From: Microvirga pudoricolor
Lineage (GTDB): Bacteria; Pseudomonadota; Alphaproteobacteria; Rhizobiales; Beijerinckiaceae
Direction: 5' to 3'
NCBI RefSeq assembly: GCF_016892705.1
Contig: NZ_JAFEMB010000001.1
Span: 1,612,001-1,676,000 of the forward strand
DNA: 64,000 bases
Every line of letters starts with the position of its first letter. The first letter of the stretch is position 1. The notes beneath the pieces were generated by a model that saw only the letters and a program-made list of their open reading frames with translations, was not told the origin of the DNA and searched no databases. Shown in pieces: positions 16,239-24,876 of the stretch. Both the position numbers and the translations under genes were made by a program.

Positions 16239-16323
16239 CGCTCGATCATGGTCCGTTCGACCCCCCTGTCACGTGCGCTGGCGCACATGAACTTCCGGAA
16301 CTGTCCTTTTGTTGCCCCAATGA

Positions 16324-18843
16324 TCATACCAGGGCCTCCTCTTTCCTCAAGGCGCGGGCCTCCAGGGTGGGAACGCCGCGGGCGAAGCGGATCACGGCGT
16401 CGAAGGGGGGATCGTCCATGGCGGCCGAGACGGCCGGGGTCACGATCATGAGACCGCGTCCCGCCATGGCCCGGCGCAGGGCCGCCACCATCCGGTCGGC
16501 CGCGGGCCCGGGCAGGCCGTCGAGCGCCCGCTCGACGATGAGCATGTCGGGCCGGCGCACCAGGCAGCGCACGAGGTCGATGGCGGCGATCTCGCTCAGC
16601 GTCAGGTCGCCGCCCCGCACGTCGACAGGGGTGTCGTAGCCGATGCGGGACAGATCGCCGTCGAGGCCGCGCTCGGCGAGGACGCGGCGGATCACCGCCT
16701 GGACGGCGGCCTCGGCGCCGGCCTGCTCGGACGCGATGCGGCCGAACAGGAGGTTGTCCAGAACGCTCGCGGCGGTGCAGAACCGGTCCTCGTGATAGAA
16801 CTCGATGGCGGCCTGGAGGCTTGGGGGCAGCATCTTGGCGAAATCCGCGCGGGCCGTGAGGATGCGGGCCTGCAGAGCCTCGTCGAGAAGGCCCAGGCGG
16901 TGGCGGCTCTCGGAATAGCGCAGGGCGAGCCCCATCAGGCGCTCCCGGTCGCGGGCGGATTCCACGCCCCGACGCTTCTCGTTGCGGCGGGCGACCAGGT
17001 CCTCGAAATAGGGGCGGTCGGCGGCCGAGAAGAAGGCGAAGCGCTCGAACAGCGGATGCCCGTCCGGCACGTCGGCGAAGATCTCGATCATGCTGGTGGC
17101 GATGGAAAAGCCCATGCGTACGAGGGGCTTGGTCAGGTCGCCCGCCTCCAGCACGGCGCGCACGAAGGGATGCGAGGCGAGATGCTCCTCGCTGAACGTG
17201 TCGCCGATCGGCTTCCCGAACAGGATGTTGCGGCCGATGGAGGCGTGGCTGTTGTAGCGGCTGGCGTTGAACGGATCGACGAAGCCCGCGATGCCCTCCG
17301 CCAGGAGGGCGGCCTGGACGGCCCCGCGGGCCTCCAGGATGGAGGCGGCCAGCCTGGGCTCCCGAGCCGGATTGAAGGTTCCTTCCATGCCGCGGGCATG
17401 AACCAGCCGGTCGAGCCCCGCCGCTTGGACCGCCTGCGCGAGCCGGGCCTCCACGTCCCCGTCGGCGGGCGCCCCGTAGAGGAAGTTGTCCCGCAGGGTT
17501 CCGGGGATGAGGATCGTATCCCCGGCGAAGGCGATGCGGTGAGCCCGGGTGGCGGGATCGACGGCCGACAGGTCGACGCCCCCGTAGGTGAGGTTTCCGG
17601 TCGAGGCGTCGAGGTGCCCGCCGGCCAGGGCCGCGAAGAGACGGGCGCCGGAATCCCCGTCGCCCACGAGGGCCACGTGGGCCGGGAACGGGATGTTCAG
17701 GTCGATATTGGCGATGCGCCCGCCGCTCGATGGGTCATAGGCGGATACGCCCCTGGCCAGAAGCGCCCCGGAGGCCGGCAGGGGCACCGGGGCGGTGCGG
17801 CGGTCGCGGGTCTGGAGGCTCGCGATGCCCCGGGCGATGTCCACGAGGAGGCCGCGGACCCGCTCGGCCATCCGGTGCCACTGCACCAGCTCCCGGGTGC
17901 CGCCCGCGCTGAGCGCCGCCGCCAGGGTGCAGGCCGCGAGGCTTCCCGGTGTGATCTGCCGCTCCGCCACGTCCCAGAGCCCCAGGCCCAGGACAGCGAC
18001 CGGCGCCAGCATCAGGACGATGGGGGCGAAGATGTCCGTCGCGGCGGCCCGGCGCTCGAGGCCCTGCACGGGGCCGTGAACCTTGACGATCTTCTCGCCG
18101 ATGCGGCCGCGCTCGTAGGGGCCGGTGCCGTGGGCCCGGAGCGCCGGCATGCGGTTCAGGAGATCCTGGAGAATCTGTCCGGTCCGCTCCCCCTCGGTGC
18201 GCCGGGCGTGCCCGGCCCGGACACGGCCGAGCAGGCGGCGGGAGAACAGCATCGCGCCGACGCCCAGCACCGCCGCCAGGGCGATGCCGAGATGCCAGTC
18301 CGTGACGAGGGTGTAGATCACGCCCAGGGCGACCATCCCGCCGACCCGGACCGAGGTCACGCACGCAAAGCCCAGGATGTCGCTCTCCCGGGCGAGCGCG
18401 TCGCCCGCCAGGGCCGAGGCCGCGACGGCCTCCTCGCGGGCGGACGGCGAGGAGCGCAGGATCGCGTCGAGGATCGTCGTGCGGACCCGCTGCAGCACCC
18501 GGCCGCCGATCCCGACGGCGATCCAGTCCACCGCCACGAGAAGCGATCCCATCACGAACGGGATGAGCCCCAGGCTCACGATGGCGATCCGCTCGAAGAA
18601 CGCCGCCTCCAACGGGATGCCGGGATAGAGCACGACGGGCTCGAAGCCCAGGCGCTGGGGCATCGGGAGCGCGATGCGCCCGAACGGGACCGTGGCGGCG
18701 CCCGGAACGACCCCGTCGACCACCGCGCGCACGAGGTCGATCTCCCACAGGAGGAGCCCGCCCACCACGACCAGCAGGATCAACGCGGCGGCGTGCCGGC
18801 CGGGGGCCGTCGTCCACGCCAGGCGAAGCGGATCGCGCTCCAT
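16324..18843 (-). CDS. Degenerate ABC exporter-like protein with a large insertion in its nucleotide-binding domain
   Basis: An 839-residue fusion of an ABC exporter membrane domain (hydrophobic segments about 20-37, 86-106, 164-200, 272-289) and a nucleotide-binding-like domain from about 360. ATPase motifs are broken. Walker A reads GDGDSGAR (394-401) with no Lys or Ser/Thr, the signature is replaced by LTLSEIAA, Walker B ends LIVER instead of LILDE, and the H-loop His is Pro (IVTPA). About 240 extra residues lie between the first Q-loop-like block and the signature, and that block recurs twice (521-543, 680-701). ATP hydrolysis looks unlikely, so a sensor or scaffold role in the membrane is my inference. 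Start chosen at ATG 18843; ATG 18876 is an alternative. Confidence 0.85.
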   Translation of the reverse strand: MERDPLRLAWTTAPGRHAAALILLVVVGGLLLWEIDLVRAVVDGVVPGAATVPFGRIALPMPQRLGFEPVVLYPGIPLEAAFFERIAIVSLGLIPFVMGSLLVAVDWIAVGIGGRVLQRVRTTILDAILRSSPSAREEAVAASALAGDALARESDILGFACVTSVRVGGMVALGVIYTLVTDWHLGIALAAVLGVGAMLFSRRLLGRVRAGHARRTEGERTGQILQDLLNRMPALRAHGTGPYERGRIGEKIVKVHGPVQGLERRAAATDIFAPIVLMLAPVAVLGLGLWDVAERQITPGSLAACTLAAALSAGGTRELVQWHRMAERVRGLLVDIARGIASLQTRDRRTAPVPLPASGALLARGVSAYDPSSGGRIANIDLNIPFPAHVALVGDGDSGARLFAALAGGHLDASTGNLTYGGVDLSAVDPATRAHRIAFAGDTILIPGTLRDNFLYGAPADGDVEARLAQAVQAAGLDRLVHARGMEGTFNPAREPRLAASILEARGAVQAALLAEGIAGFVDPFNASRYNSHASIGRNILFGKPIGDTFSEEHLASHPFVRAVLEAGDLTKPLVRMGFSIATSMIEIFADVPDGHPLFERFAFFSAADRPYFEDLVARRNEKRRGVESARDRERLMGLALRYSESRHRLGLLDEALQARILTARADFAKMLPPSLQAAIEFYHEDRFCTAASVLDNLLFGRIASEQAGAEAAVQAVIRRVLAERGLDGDLSRIGYDTPVDVRGGDLTLSEIAAIDLVRCLVRRPDMLIVERALDGLPGPAADRMVAALRRAMAGRGLMIVTPAVSAAMDDPPFDAVIRFARGVPTLEARALRKEEALV

Positions 18844-19057
18844 GTGACATCCCAAGACTGCGACGGGCCCGGACATCCGACGGGCGCTCGACGTTCACCG
18901 GCCCGAAATTGGGCATACGCCCGGGACGCTACACAAGACGTGACGGAAAACCAGCCCCTTTGCGTCGATCGGTGCCCCGTCAAGGTCTCGCCTACGCCCC
19001 GGCGGGCCCTATCTGCCCCCTCTCGTTGCTCCCGGACGGAGGAATGCTTCCTTCATC

Positions 19058-19609
19058 ATGACGTCATCCCTTCCGATCGATGCGGTTTTCGGGCTCATCG
19101 TCGAGCTGCCCTCCCGCCAGCCGCCGGCCGCGCCGCGCCGGCTCAAGGGGCTGTTCCGCGATCTCGCCCGGCCGGAGCCGCCCGAGGCCGCCGACGACAT
19201 CGAGGACCTGATCTGGGCCCTTTGGATCTCCCACGAAGACCCGGCGGCCGAGGAGACCATGGCGGCCGCCATCGAGGCCATGGCGTCGGGAGCCCTGAAG
19301 CAGGCCCGTCCCCTGCTCGACCATCTGGTCGAGACGCATCCGGACTGGGCCGAGGCCTGGAACAAGCGCGCGACCCTGGCCTTCATCGAGAAGCGCGACG
19401 CCGACAGCGTGCGGGACATCGAGCAGGTGCTGCGCCGCGAGCCGCGCCACTTCGCGGCGGTGTCGGGCTTCGGGCAGATCTGCCTGCGCAACGGCCATCT
19501 CAACGAGGCCCGCGTAGCCTTCCAGGTGGCGCTCTCGATGAACCCTCACCTTCTGGGCTTGCGGGAGCTGATCGACGAGCTCGATCCCCAGACCCTGATG
19601 CTGCACTGA
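19058..19609 (+). CDS. TPR-repeat protein of unknown role
   Basis: A 183-residue protein whose second half contains two to three tetratricopeptide-like repeats (ARPLLDHLVETHPDWAEAWNKRATLAFIE and the following DADSVRDIEQVLRREPRHFAA, then LNEARVAFQVALSMNP). The N-terminus carries RLKGLFRDLARPEPPEAADDIEDLIWALWI, a form seen in alphaproteobacterial TPR proteins of this size. No signal peptide is evident, so it is probably cytoplasmic. It is divergent from the degenerate ABC gene and precedes mmcB by 67 bases. A ggagga lies about 14 bases before ATG 19058. Function unknown beyond likely protein binding. Confidence 0.8.
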   Translation: MTSSLPIDAVFGLIVELPSRQPPAAPRRLKGLFRDLARPEPPEAADDIEDLIWALWISHEDPAAEETMAAAIEAMASGALKQARPLLDHLVETHPDWAEAWNKRATLAFIEKRDADSVRDIEQVLRREPRHFAAVSGFGQICLRNGHLNEARVAFQVALSMNPHLLGLRELIDELDPQTLMLH

Positions 19610-19676
19610 AGGCGCGCCCGGCCCCGCGCGACATTCCGGCGGTTGCGGCGGAAGGCTCGCGCCTTAAGCTGGCCGG

Positions 19677-20180
19677 ATGTCCGATTCGCCCGCCCCGATT
19701 CAGCTCCCAGCGCCCATCATCCTGCCCGTCGACCGGCGGCAATCGCCCGTGGCGGCCGGGATCCAGCGCGGGGTGCGCCGGCTGTTCGCGCAGCTCGGCC
19801 ACGTGACGTTGCCGGAATTCACCCTCGCCAACGGGCGCCGGGCCGACCTCATCGCGCTCGCGCCGGACGGGGGCCTGACCATCGTGGAGATCAAGTCGAG
19901 CGTGGCGGACTTCCGGGCGGATCGCAAATGGCCGGATTACGAGGGCTTTTGCGACCGCTTCTACTTTGCGATCTCCGAGACGATTCCCTTCGACATCCTG
20001 CCGGAGGATCGCGGCCTGATCGTCGCCGATTCCTTTGGGGCGGCGATCATGCGCGAGGCCGTTCACGTGCCGCTGGCCGGGGCCCGCCGCAAGGCCGTCA
20101 CCCTGCGCTTCGCCCACGCGGCCGCCTCCACGCTCCATTCCTTGAGCGATCCCGACGCGGTGAGCGACGGCAGGCTCTGA
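19677..20180 (+). CDS. mmcB: MmcB-family DNA repair protein (PD-(D/E)XK fold)
   Basis: A 167-residue protein matching the alphaproteobacterial MmcB family, named for a Caulobacter gene required for mitomycin C resistance and part of the SOS response. The nuclease-like core is visible: GRRADLIAL with the metal-site Asp, then IVEIKSSVADFRADRKWPDY with the ExK pair. Length and the C-terminal LRFAHAAA segment fit the family. No LexA box was recognised in the 67 bases upstream. Precise DNA substrate is unknown. Confidence 0.88.
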   Translation: MSDSPAPIQLPAPIILPVDRRQSPVAAGIQRGVRRLFAQLGHVTLPEFTLANGRRADLIALAPDGGLTIVEIKSSVADFRADRKWPDYEGFCDRFYFAISETIPFDILPEDRGLIVADSFGAAIMREAVHVPLAGARRKAVTLRFAHAAASTLHSLSDPDAVSDGRL

Positions 20181-20327
20181 ACCCGCCTTGGGCCGGGTCG
20201 CGGCGGCCTAACGTTTGCGATTCCGGGGCCAGGCCGCGCTCTGGTACGATGGCTTAAGCACGGGCCCTGCGCGTAAGGATCTTGCGCGGAAGACGCCGTA
20301 GCGAACCGCATCTGCGGGGGACAGCTC

Positions 20328-21146
20328 ATGAACGATCAGGTGGCCGTTCACTACAGCGGCGGTGGCGGTCTCTTGGACGCGATCTCCACGGGGCTGCGCG
20401 AGGCCGGAAAAGATCCGGATCGGCTGACCGCGACCGATCTGGCATCGGTGGACGAGTTCCATATCCGGGGACGGAAGGCCACCCTCGAGCTCGCGGCATC
20501 CCTCGACATCGCGGCCACCGATCATGTGCTCGATATCGGCAGCGGCCTGGGCGGACCGGCGCGCACACTGGCCGAAGCCTACGGATGCCGCGTGACGGGC
20601 ATCGATCTGACGCCGGACTTTTGCAACGCCGCGACGGTTCTCAGCGAATGGGTCGGCTTGAGCGGCCGGGTGGATTTCCGCCAGGGCGACGCCACCGCCC
20701 TCCCGTTCGACGACGCGACGTTCGACGCCGCCATGACCCTTCATGTGGCCATGAACGTCGCCGCCAAGGACCGGATGTACGCGGAAGCCAGGCGCGTCCT
20801 GAAGCCCCGCGCGCGCTTCGCGATCTACGACGTCCTGCAGGGCGAGGGCGGCGCGATCCACTTTCCGGTGCCCTGGGCGCGGGAGCCGTCGATCAGCCAT
20901 CTGGCGACGCCGGACGAGATGTCGGCCCTTCTGTCCGGGGCCGGATTCACGGTGCTGAGCGTCCGGGATTCGACGGAGGAGAGCCGAATTTGGTTCGAGG
21001 CGGCGGCGGAGCGGCTTGCCCAGGGGTCTCCGGCCGTGACGTTTCAGACGTTCATGGGGAACGATTTTCCCGCCATGGCCCGCAACCAGGTCGCCAACCT
21101 GCGGGAGCGGCGCATCCGTACCGTGAGCTACATCTGCGAGTCATGA
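20328..21146 (+). CDS. SAM-dependent class I methyltransferase
   Basis: A 272-residue Rossmann methyltransferase. Motif I is VLDIGSGLGGPART near residue 66, motif post-I is VTGIDLT, and the acidic QGDATALPFDDATFDAA block follows. The ensemble resembles UbiE/sarcosine-dimethylglycine N-methyltransferase-like enzymes, and SVDEFHIRGRKAT upstream of motif I is also found in that group. The acceptor cannot be deduced. ATG at 20328 has ggggga upstream. It is a single gene with a hairpin right after its stop. Confidence 0.85.
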   Translation: MNDQVAVHYSGGGGLLDAISTGLREAGKDPDRLTATDLASVDEFHIRGRKATLELAASLDIAATDHVLDIGSGLGGPARTLAEAYGCRVTGIDLTPDFCNAATVLSEWVGLSGRVDFRQGDATALPFDDATFDAAMTLHVAMNVAAKDRMYAEARRVLKPRARFAIYDVLQGEGGAIHFPVPWAREPSISHLATPDEMSALLSGAGFTVLSVRDSTEESRIWFEAAAERLAQGSPAVTFQTFMGNDFPAMARNQVANLRERRIRTVSYICES

Positions 21147-21149
21147 GAA

Positions 21150-21177
21150 AGGCCGGACCCCTGCGGGAATCCGGCCT
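21150..21177 (+). terminator. Stem-loop after the methyltransferase gene
   Basis: Arms aggccgga (21150-21157) and tccggcct (21170-21177) begin four bases after the stop codon, followed by gtcttc. The weak T content makes it a moderate intrinsic terminator. It also lies between convergent genes. Confidence 0.6.
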
Positions 21178-21212
21178 GTCTTCATCCGTTGCCCGATGGG
21201 CGGAGAGGCACT

Positions 21213-21770
21213 CTAGCGCGGCGCGCGCTTGGCCAGGATGCGCTGAAGCGTGCGGCGGTGCATGTTGAGGCGGCGGGCCGTTTCCGACACGTTGCGGCCG
21301 CACAGCTCGTAGACGCGCTGAATGTGCTCCCACCGGACCCGGTCGGCCGACATGGGATTCTCCGGCGGCGTCGCGCGCTCATTGGGCATGGCCATGAGGG
21401 CCGCGTGGATCTCGTCGGCGTCGGCCGGCTTGGCGAGGTAGTCGAAGGCGCCCATCTTCACGGCCGTCACGGCGGTGGCGATGTTGCCGTAGCCCGTCAG
21501 GATGACGCCGCGGGCCTCGGGGCGGCGGTTCTTCAGGCGTTCGATCACGTCGAGGCCGTTGCCGTCGCCGAGGCGCATGTCGATCACCGCGAAGGCCGGA
21601 GCCTCGCTCTCGATGGCCGACAGGCCCTCCGCCACGCTTTCGGCCACGCGCACCTGGTAGCCACGGGTTTCCATGGCCCGGGCGAGGCGGGTGGAGAAGG
21701 GACGGTCGTCGTCCACGATCAAGAGGCTCTTGTCGGCTCGATCCTCGAACGCCACGGGGGTATCGGCCAT
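21213..21770 (-). CDS. actR: Redox response regulator ActR/RegA
   Basis: A 185-residue two-domain regulator. The receiver has the acidic pair in LLIVDDDRPF, phospho-acceptor Asp64 in VIDMRLGDGNG, Thr in ILTGYG and Lys in YLAKPAD. The C-terminal Fis-type helix-turn-helix SETARRLNMHRRTLQRILAKRAPR is nearly the invariant RegA/ActR DNA-binding end. It controls redox- and oxygen-responsive genes. I start at ATG 21770 (agggaga 7 bases upstream); ATG 21788 with ggag is almost equally good. It lies 98 bases downstream of actS on the same strand, with an inverted repeat between them. Confidence 0.93.
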   Translation of the reverse strand: MADTPVAFEDRADKSLLIVDDDRPFSTRLARAMETRGYQVRVAESVAEGLSAIESEAPAFAVIDMRLGDGNGLDVIERLKNRRPEARGVILTGYGNIATAVTAVKMGAFDYLAKPADADEIHAALMAMPNERATPPENPMSADRVRWEHIQRVYELCGRNVSETARRLNMHRRTLQRILAKRAPR

Positions 21771-21806
21771 CAGAACGTCTCCCTGCATCCTGGGAACTCC
21801 TTGAAA

Positions 21807-21826
21807 TTCAAGCTCAAATGCTTGAA
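21807..21826. promoter_or_regulatory. Inverted repeat in the actS-actR gap
   Basis: Perfect 7-base arms ttcaagc and gcttgaa separated by tcaaat lie 37 bases before the chosen actR start. It could be an operator for a separate actR promoter or an mRNA hairpin that tunes ActR relative to ActS. Confidence 0.5.
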
Positions 21827-21868
21827 TCCAATATAGGAACGCTCCCCATGTTTCGTGAGGGTCGGACT

Positions 21869-23200
21869 CTAAGACCCCTGCGGCGATATTGCCGCACCCC
21901 TTTCAAACGCATGACGAGGCCAAACGATCCGCGTCACCGCCCCGGAGGCCGGCGGAAGGGCGTTGCCGAAGGTCAGCTCGGCCCCCGACCGCTCGATCAA
22001 AGTCTTAGCAATGAACAGCCCCAGGCCCAAGCCTCCCCCCTCTTCACTATCGTCTGATCGGTCGACGGCCGCGCGGGTGGTCACATAGGGCTCGCCCACC
22101 CGCAGGAGCACGTCCGGGGCAAAGCCCGGGCCGTCGTCGCGGATCTCCAGGCTGACCTCGTCGGGGGTCCAACGGGCCGTGATCGTCACCGTCTCGGCGG
22201 CGAAATCCACCGCGTTGTCGAGGATGTTGGACAGGCTGTAGACCACCCCCGGATTGCGCCGCCCCATGGGCTCGGGCCCTCGCCCCTCGTGAACGACGTC
22301 GATGTCGACACCGAGCGACCGCTGGGGCGCCACCAGCTCCTCGACGAAATGGTGCAGCGAGATCGTCTGCAGGAACCCCGACCCGTCATCGCCCATGGAG
22401 GTGAGCTTGGTCAGGATGGTCCGGCAGCGCTCCACCTGCTCGCGCAGGAGCTTCAGGTCCTCGGCCACGGGGCCGTCCTGGGGCAGGGCGTGGTCCATCT
22501 CCTTGGCCACGAGGGCGATGGTGGCCAGCGGCGTGCCGAGTTCATGGGCGGCCGCCGCCGCGAGGCCGTCGAGCTGGGACAGGTGCTGCTCGCGGGCGAG
22601 CACGAGCTCCGTGGCGGCGAGCGCCTGGGCGAGCTGGCGCGCCTCCTCGGCCACCCGCCAGGCATAGACCCCCGTGAACGCCGTTCCCAGCAGGATCGCG
22701 GTCCAGATTCCCGTGACGTAGAGGAATGGGAGGTCGAGGCTGCGGTCCGGGAACCAGGGCAGCGGCCGGTGGGCGATCACCAGGATGGTGGCGCAGCCCA
22801 CCGCCAGGAGGCCGAGCCCCAGGGTCCGCTCCGGCGTGAGCGCGGCGGCCGAGATCAGGACCGGGGCCAGGAACAGCATCGCGAACGGATTCTGGAGCCC
22901 GCCCGTCAGGTAGAGCAGGGCCGCGAGCTGGAGCACGTCGAAGGCCAGCACCAGGGTGGCGGCGTTGTCGCTGAACCGGTGGCTCGCCGGGTACTGAATC
23001 CGCAGCAGCAGGTTGAGCCAGGCCGAGGCCGCGATGGCGATGAAGCAGAACCCGAAGGGCAGCTCGAAGCCCAGGCCGAACCGGACGCCCGCCACCGCCA
23101 CGGCTTGTCCGGCGATCGCCAGCCAGCGCAGCCGCACGAGGGTGTCGAGGCGCAGGTGCCGGGCATGCCGCACCCATTCTTGCGATCTGATCTGAACCAT
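21869..23200 (-). CDS. actS: Redox sensor histidine kinase ActS/RegB
   Basis: A 443-residue membrane kinase with about six N-terminal helices. The quinone-site motif GGLQNPFAM lies at about 100-108. The H-box AAAAHELGTPLATI carries His219, and Cys259 in VERCRTIL lies exactly 40 residues on, as does the redox-active Cys265 after His225 in Rhodobacter RegB. N, G1 and G2 boxes are present (SNILDNAVDFA, IRDDGPGFAP, GGGLGLGLFIAK). It phosphorylates ActR under reducing conditions. The ATG at 23200 (MVQIRSQEW) fits family starts; 18 more residues are possible upstream. Confidence 0.93.
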   Translation of the reverse strand: MVQIRSQEWVRHARHLRLDTLVRLRWLAIAGQAVAVAGVRFGLGFELPFGFCFIAIAASAWLNLLLRIQYPASHRFSDNAATLVLAFDVLQLAALLYLTGGLQNPFAMLFLAPVLISAAALTPERTLGLGLLAVGCATILVIAHRPLPWFPDRSLDLPFLYVTGIWTAILLGTAFTGVYAWRVAEEARQLAQALAATELVLAREQHLSQLDGLAAAAAHELGTPLATIALVAKEMDHALPQDGPVAEDLKLLREQVERCRTILTKLTSMGDDGSGFLQTISLHHFVEELVAPQRSLGVDIDVVHEGRGPEPMGRRNPGVVYSLSNILDNAVDFAAETVTITARWTPDEVSLEIRDDGPGFAPDVLLRVGEPYVTTRAAVDRSDDSEEGGGLGLGLFIAKTLIERSGAELTFGNALPPASGAVTRIVWPRHAFERGAAISPQGS

Positions 23201-23403
23201 CCCCACAAAGGATAGGTCGCGACCGGTCCGTCTCCAAGGACAGACGTAAGACAATATTCAGAGACCCGACCCTATCCAAAGGGTGTGCGGCCAAAGCAGC
23301 ATTGTATTATTTGCCAGGAACTTTATTTTTACAGCTTCGGTTGAGGATGTTGCTCGACTCGCCCGTTGTTCAGAACAGGGCTCCCAACCTTAAGGGCGTT
23401 TCT

Positions 23404-24654
23404 ATGAATTTAGCCTATTGCTGGTACGAGGCCGCTCATTGGATGCTGTCTCCGGCCCGTGCCGCCACCGACGTGACCAAGCAGTTTTTCGACAATCCCG
23501 GCAACCCGCTCACCCACACCCCCTACGCTCGAACCGTTTCGGCAGCCTGCGAATTGTTCGAGCGCGGGACACGCCGCTACGGCAAGCCCGTCTTCGGCCT
23601 CGGCACGACCCTCGTCGACAACCAGGAGGTCCGGGTTCGCGAGCGGGTCGTCTGGGAGCGGCCCTTCTGCAATCTCGTGGCGTTCGAGCGCGACAGCCGC
23701 AAGGCCGCCGAGCAGCCCAAGCTGCTGATCGTGGCGCCCATGTCGGGCCACTATGCCACCCTGCTCCGGGGCACCGTCGAGGCCTTCCTGCCCACCCACC
23801 GGGTGATGATCACGGACTGGACCGACGCCCGGATGGTGCCCCTCGCCGAGGGCCGCTTCGACCTCGACGACTATATCGACTATCTCATCGCCATGTTCCG
23901 GGAGTTCGGGCCCGACCTCCACGTGATGGCCGTCTGCCAGCCCGCCGTGCCGGTGATCGCCGCCATCGCCCGCATGGAGGCCGAGAAAGACCCCCGCACC
24001 CCCCGCTCCATGACCCTCATGGGCGGCCCCATCGACACCCGCCGCTCGCCCACCGCCGTGAACCAGCTCGCCGAGAAGCGCGGGATCGAGTGGTTCGAGC
24101 AGCATTGCATCACCAAGGTGCCGCCGGCCCATCCGGGCTTCTGGCGCGACGTCTATCCGGGCTTCCTGCAGCTCTCGGGCTTCATGGCCATGAACATCGA
24201 CCGGCACCTCACGGCCCACTGGGACATGTTCAAGCACCTCGTGGACGGGGACGGCGATTCCGCCGAGAAGCACAGGGACTTCTACGACGAGTACCTGGCC
24301 GTCATGGACCTGACGGCGGAGTTCTACCTCCAGACCGTCGACAAGGTGTTCGTGCGCCACGAATTGCCCAAGGGCGAGATGATCCACCGGGACAAGCCCG
24401 TGGACCTCATGGCGATCCGCCGCTGCGCCATCATGGCCATCGAGGGCGAGCGGGACGACATCTCGGGCGTCGGCCAGACGCTGGCGGCCCTCGACCTGAC
24501 CCCCAACCTGTCCTCTGACAAGAAGGTCTACCTGCTGCAGGAAAAGGTGGGCCATTACGGGGTGTTCAACGGCTCGCGCTTCCGCCGGGAGATCGTGCCC
24601 CGAATCAATGCCTTCATCGCCTCCCAGGAGAGCGTCGCTGCGGCCCGGCTTTAG
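23404..24654 (+). CDS. phaZ: Intracellular polyhydroxyalkanoate depolymerase
   Basis: A 416-residue alpha/beta hydrolase of the intracellular PHA depolymerase family, which mobilises stored polyhydroxybutyrate granules. The nucleophile is Cys178 in MAVCQPAVPV, in place of the Ser of lipases, with the C-terminal VGHYGVFNGSRFR giving the His and IEGERDDISG the Asp. The opening MNLAYCWYEAAHWML and VMITDWTDARMVP are family hallmarks. The start is ATG 23404. The 203-base gap to divergent actS includes an A+T-rich run near 23300-23340 that is a likely promoter. It is a single gene followed by an inverted repeat. Confidence 0.92.
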   Translation: MNLAYCWYEAAHWMLSPARAATDVTKQFFDNPGNPLTHTPYARTVSAACELFERGTRRYGKPVFGLGTTLVDNQEVRVRERVVWERPFCNLVAFERDSRKAAEQPKLLIVAPMSGHYATLLRGTVEAFLPTHRVMITDWTDARMVPLAEGRFDLDDYIDYLIAMFREFGPDLHVMAVCQPAVPVIAAIARMEAEKDPRTPRSMTLMGGPIDTRRSPTAVNQLAEKRGIEWFEQHCITKVPPAHPGFWRDVYPGFLQLSGFMAMNIDRHLTAHWDMFKHLVDGDGDSAEKHRDFYDEYLAVMDLTAEFYLQTVDKVFVRHELPKGEMIHRDKPVDLMAIRRCAIMAIEGERDDISGVGQTLAALDLTPNLSSDKKVYLLQEKVGHYGVFNGSRFRREIVPRINAFIASQESVAAARL

Positions 24655-24679
24655 GGCGTTGCACCGCCTCGACCGTCCG

Positions 24680-24700
24680 CGCGGGCGAGGGACGCCCGCG
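24680..24700. terminator. G/C inverted repeat after phaZ
   Basis: Arms cgcgggcg and cgcccgcg with loop aggga begin 25 bases after the phaZ stop. No T run follows, so termination is only suggested. Confidence 0.4.
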
Positions 24701-24876
24701 GATCCGTGGACCCCATGAGTCTCAAGTCCTTGATCGGGCAGCGGAATCGATCCCGGAAACGGATTCGGGTTTCGGCTCGCGGCTGGTGTCAAGTCCTCGG
24801 GTTTGTTCTTGATCGGTTCTCGCCAGCGGCAAACGGCTGCGCTGACAAAAAGGAGCCGTCGGGGCAGATTGCGGGC

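Noticed and set aside
16792..19806. Very long plus-strand open frame opposite the ABC gene
   Set aside because: Composition is Arg/Gly/His/Pro-rich without domain signals, typical of the antisense shadow of a high-GC gene; the minus-strand frame has clear homology features.
23201..23403. Small RNA in the actS-phaZ gap
   Set aside because: A+T-rich promoter-like stretch but no terminator hairpin in the gap to define a transcript.
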